DNA of 64,000 nucleotides from Paragorgia papillata (taxonomy: Eukaryota; Cnidaria; Anthozoa; Scleralcyonacea; Coralliidae). Shown one piece after another: positions 62,127-64,000 of the stretch. Where the stretch lies: assembly GCA_035771165.1 (NCBI GenBank), contig JAWNZC010000368.1, forward strand, positions 3,196,501-3,260,500, written 5' to 3'. The notes under the pieces are model-generated. The model did not search any database and was not told the DNA's origin. It saw only the letters and a list, made by a program, of their open reading frames with translations. Both the position numbers and the translations under genes were made by a program. Positions within the stretch are counted from its first letter, which is position 1. The number at the start of each line of letters is the position of its first letter.

Positions 62127-63146
62127 ACATTTATAACATTGCATGTGGTGTAAAAAGATCCTAAACATGTGGTCTTATTGCACATTTTGTGGAATTTAAT
62201 GTATAAAAGATTTATTGTATATATCAACAATTATATGCACATTTGTTGCAGGAAATATTTACCACATATATTTTTTTATTAACAGACATACAGTTTTTCA
62301 GTAATTTTTCAAAATTAAAATAGTAAATTCTTAATTGTAACAATCACAATGGCCATGGGTATTTCTGTATATTGTACAGTATATGTAATGTAATTTATTA
62401 TTGGGATCCTGATAACTTTTAACCCTAAATCACTACTGCACGCATCAGGTCAGTCAGGTGGCCTTTTAGTATTTTACTCTGGCTAATGTCAGACAATTTT
62501 ACTCATCAAAGGAAGCAGTCTAGTAGTGAGAGGGTTAATAATTATAACTGTATTACATGTAGCTCTTTTTTTTTCAATTCAAATTCTTATTTTAATTTAG
62601 AAAAGTGAAAAGGTATTGAACTGCTGAGATTTTTTGGAATTGTAGACATTTCAAGCAGAGCCCTTCATCAGATAAAACCTTAATATGTTCTGATAGTAAA
62701 AGGGCTCCACTCAAAATGCCATACAGTATTTCATTCTTGAAAATCTTGGCAGTTCAATGCTGTTTCAATTTGTTACAGTCCAACACCTACACAGTACACA
62801 GTACTCAAGCTACTATACTATACTGTCTTATTGTGATAAATACATTAATGTACCTTGTACTGTACTATGTTAATCCCAAATATAAAATTAATATAGAATG
62901 CTTAATCAATTAAAAGCTTAGAATTATTTACATCTTTTTCATAAGAAGATTTAATAAGCATTCTGTCATAAATTAAAATATCAGCAAACCTTTTAATCAA
63001 ATAAATGTACCGTAATAAATATCTACAAACTTTAATGACTAACATGTAAACAAGCCACACTTTTTAAAGGAAAAGTTGCTTGGATTTGGACCCTCTTACA
63101 CTTGACTATAGGTTGTCCATAATAGATCTGAGATTAAGTTTCATAT

Positions 63147-63186
<40 letters not shown>

Positions 63187-63521
63187 CTGACAGTAGCGAC
63201 CATCAACATTTGAGGTAAGCCCACTTATAGTATATATATATATATATATACTGTATATAATTTTATACATAACCATCTAACCCTTAATCCTAACCCAACT
63301 AAAAATCTATTAATTTAAACACATAAAATATATTGATTAAATCTATTAATCTATTAAACAGATAAAATATATTGATTCTTTTGACACATTAGACTTACTC
63401 AGTAGTGCTTTCCATCTGTCATTCTTGAACATTTTCTATTCAATTTTATTTACATGTATTTTAGAATCTGTCACATGTTACTAATGTAACTCAAATGCCT
63501 GTGCCCAGTAAATGACACTAG
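62127..63521. other. Intergenic, AT-rich, with TA runs
   Basis: TA runs lie at 63150-63182 and 63230-63251. An inverted ATATATGAAACTGACAG / AGTTTCATATATACATG pair sits at 63139-63190. No gene seen. Confidence 0.5.
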
Positions 63522-64000
63522 TTAGTCATTTTCATCATCACAATCAGCTTCATCTTCCTGACATGGGAAATGCATTACAATGTTTTTCTTGTGTCTGGAT
63601 AGCCACTTCTCAAAATTTTCTTCTTTCAAGTTGATAAGTGGTTGAATGCCATTAAACGACTTATGAAATCTCCCTGCTGTGTGTTGAAAGGGTCTCAATG
63701 CCCTCAAATCAGCCAAAATTAGCTTTTCATCCTCTGCTGATGACCTGTGGCTGTGAGTGGAGGATTGTAAATGCCTGCCAATTTGTTTGTCGAATGCATC
63801 AACTATATGTCGTACTCCACCAGATGCTTTGCTTGCTCTGCTGATAGCCTTGTCCGTCTTGTTGGCACCCATTGACTTGATTAAGGATTTGATGTCCTTA
63901 TTTCTATTTTCTTGGAACAAATCAATTTCAATATTCTTCCCCATCCCACCTTTCCAATTGATGGTTGATGCTAACTTATTTTGATGAGCTTCTGCTTGTG
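63522..64000 (-). CDS. DUF6589-like protein, C-terminal part (runs off window)
   Basis: Open from the window edge to TAA-type stop at 63522, about 159 residues. It has KLASTINWKGGMGKNIEIDL, then KSLIKSMGANKTDKAISRAS, KASGGVRHIVDAFD, a Ser/His-rich link, LRALRPFQHTAGR, and an acidic end (CQEDEADCDDEND). This matches, from memory, the conserved C-terminal block of cnidarian DUF6589 proteins, whose biochemical role is unknown. It converges on the RecQ-like gene with 1.4 kb between the stops. The ATG at 63944 is internal, since the frame is open upstream. Confidence 0.65.
   Translation of the reverse strand, partial: QAEAHQNKLASTINWKGGMGKNIEIDLFQENRNKDIKSLIKSMGANKTDKAISRASKASGGVRHIVDAFDKQIGRHLQSSTHSHRSSAEDEKLILADLRALRPFQHTAGRFHKSFNGIQPLINLKEENFEKWLSRHKKNIVMHFPCQEDEADCDDEND

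Overview
The window looks like nuclear DNA of a cnidarian, most likely an anthozoan such as a coral or sea anemone. Genes are split into small phase-1 exons with GT/AG borders. The sequence is AT-rich and packed with foldback MITEs, 5S-rRNA-derived SINEs, non-LTR and Penelope-like retroelement remnants, microsatellites and hammerhead ribozymes. The encoded proteins are Ig/SEA receptors with tyrosine-motif tails, a RecQ-like helicase and a DUF6589-like protein. The species call is inference. There are no bacterial operons and no CRISPR array.

Left part (1-6.8 kb, + strand): the 3' end of a receptor-like gene. A Ser/Thr-rich 7-residue-repeat stalk exon (945-1640) joins in phase to a membrane/tail exon (6322-6781) whose tail carries repeated YQEL...YQSL (ITAM-like) motifs. 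The two parts of the second exon are in different frames because of a TATATATA run, so this copy is frameshifted unless the assembly is wrong. From 6.8 to 21.4 kb there is no host gene, only nested transposable elements and simple repeats.

Central part (21.4-59.6 kb, - strand): one large gene assembled here from 17 exons. All exons have matching phases and the total of 3,507 nt gives 1,168 codons plus stop. The predicted product is a type I receptor: signal peptide, a V-like Ig domain without the usual cysteines, six near-identical Ig domains, two more divergent Ig domains, a SEA domain split over three exons, one membrane span, and a tail with a 16-nt micro-exon, a PSKESPSDAG repeat and tyrosine motifs including LTYASL (ITIM consensus). 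The six similar Ig exons sit among large arrays of an 18-bp satellite. A 4.3-4.5 kb block with two Ig exons is present twice, almost identical. Introns hold MITEs, a LINE nested inside a TIR element, and two intact hammerhead ribozymes.

Right part (59.9-64 kb): a terminal inverted repeat of a transposon family that leaves 9-bp target duplications (three complete copies lie elsewhere in the window) sits just upstream of a two-exon RecQ-like helicase with a full set of core motifs. A DUF6589-like coding region converges on it and runs off the window end. The helicase and DUF6589 gene may be cargo of an autonomous member of that TIR family. The two receptor genes converge tail to tail, one with activating-type and one with inhibitory-type motifs. 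This resembles paired immune or allorecognition receptors, but that role is inference only.
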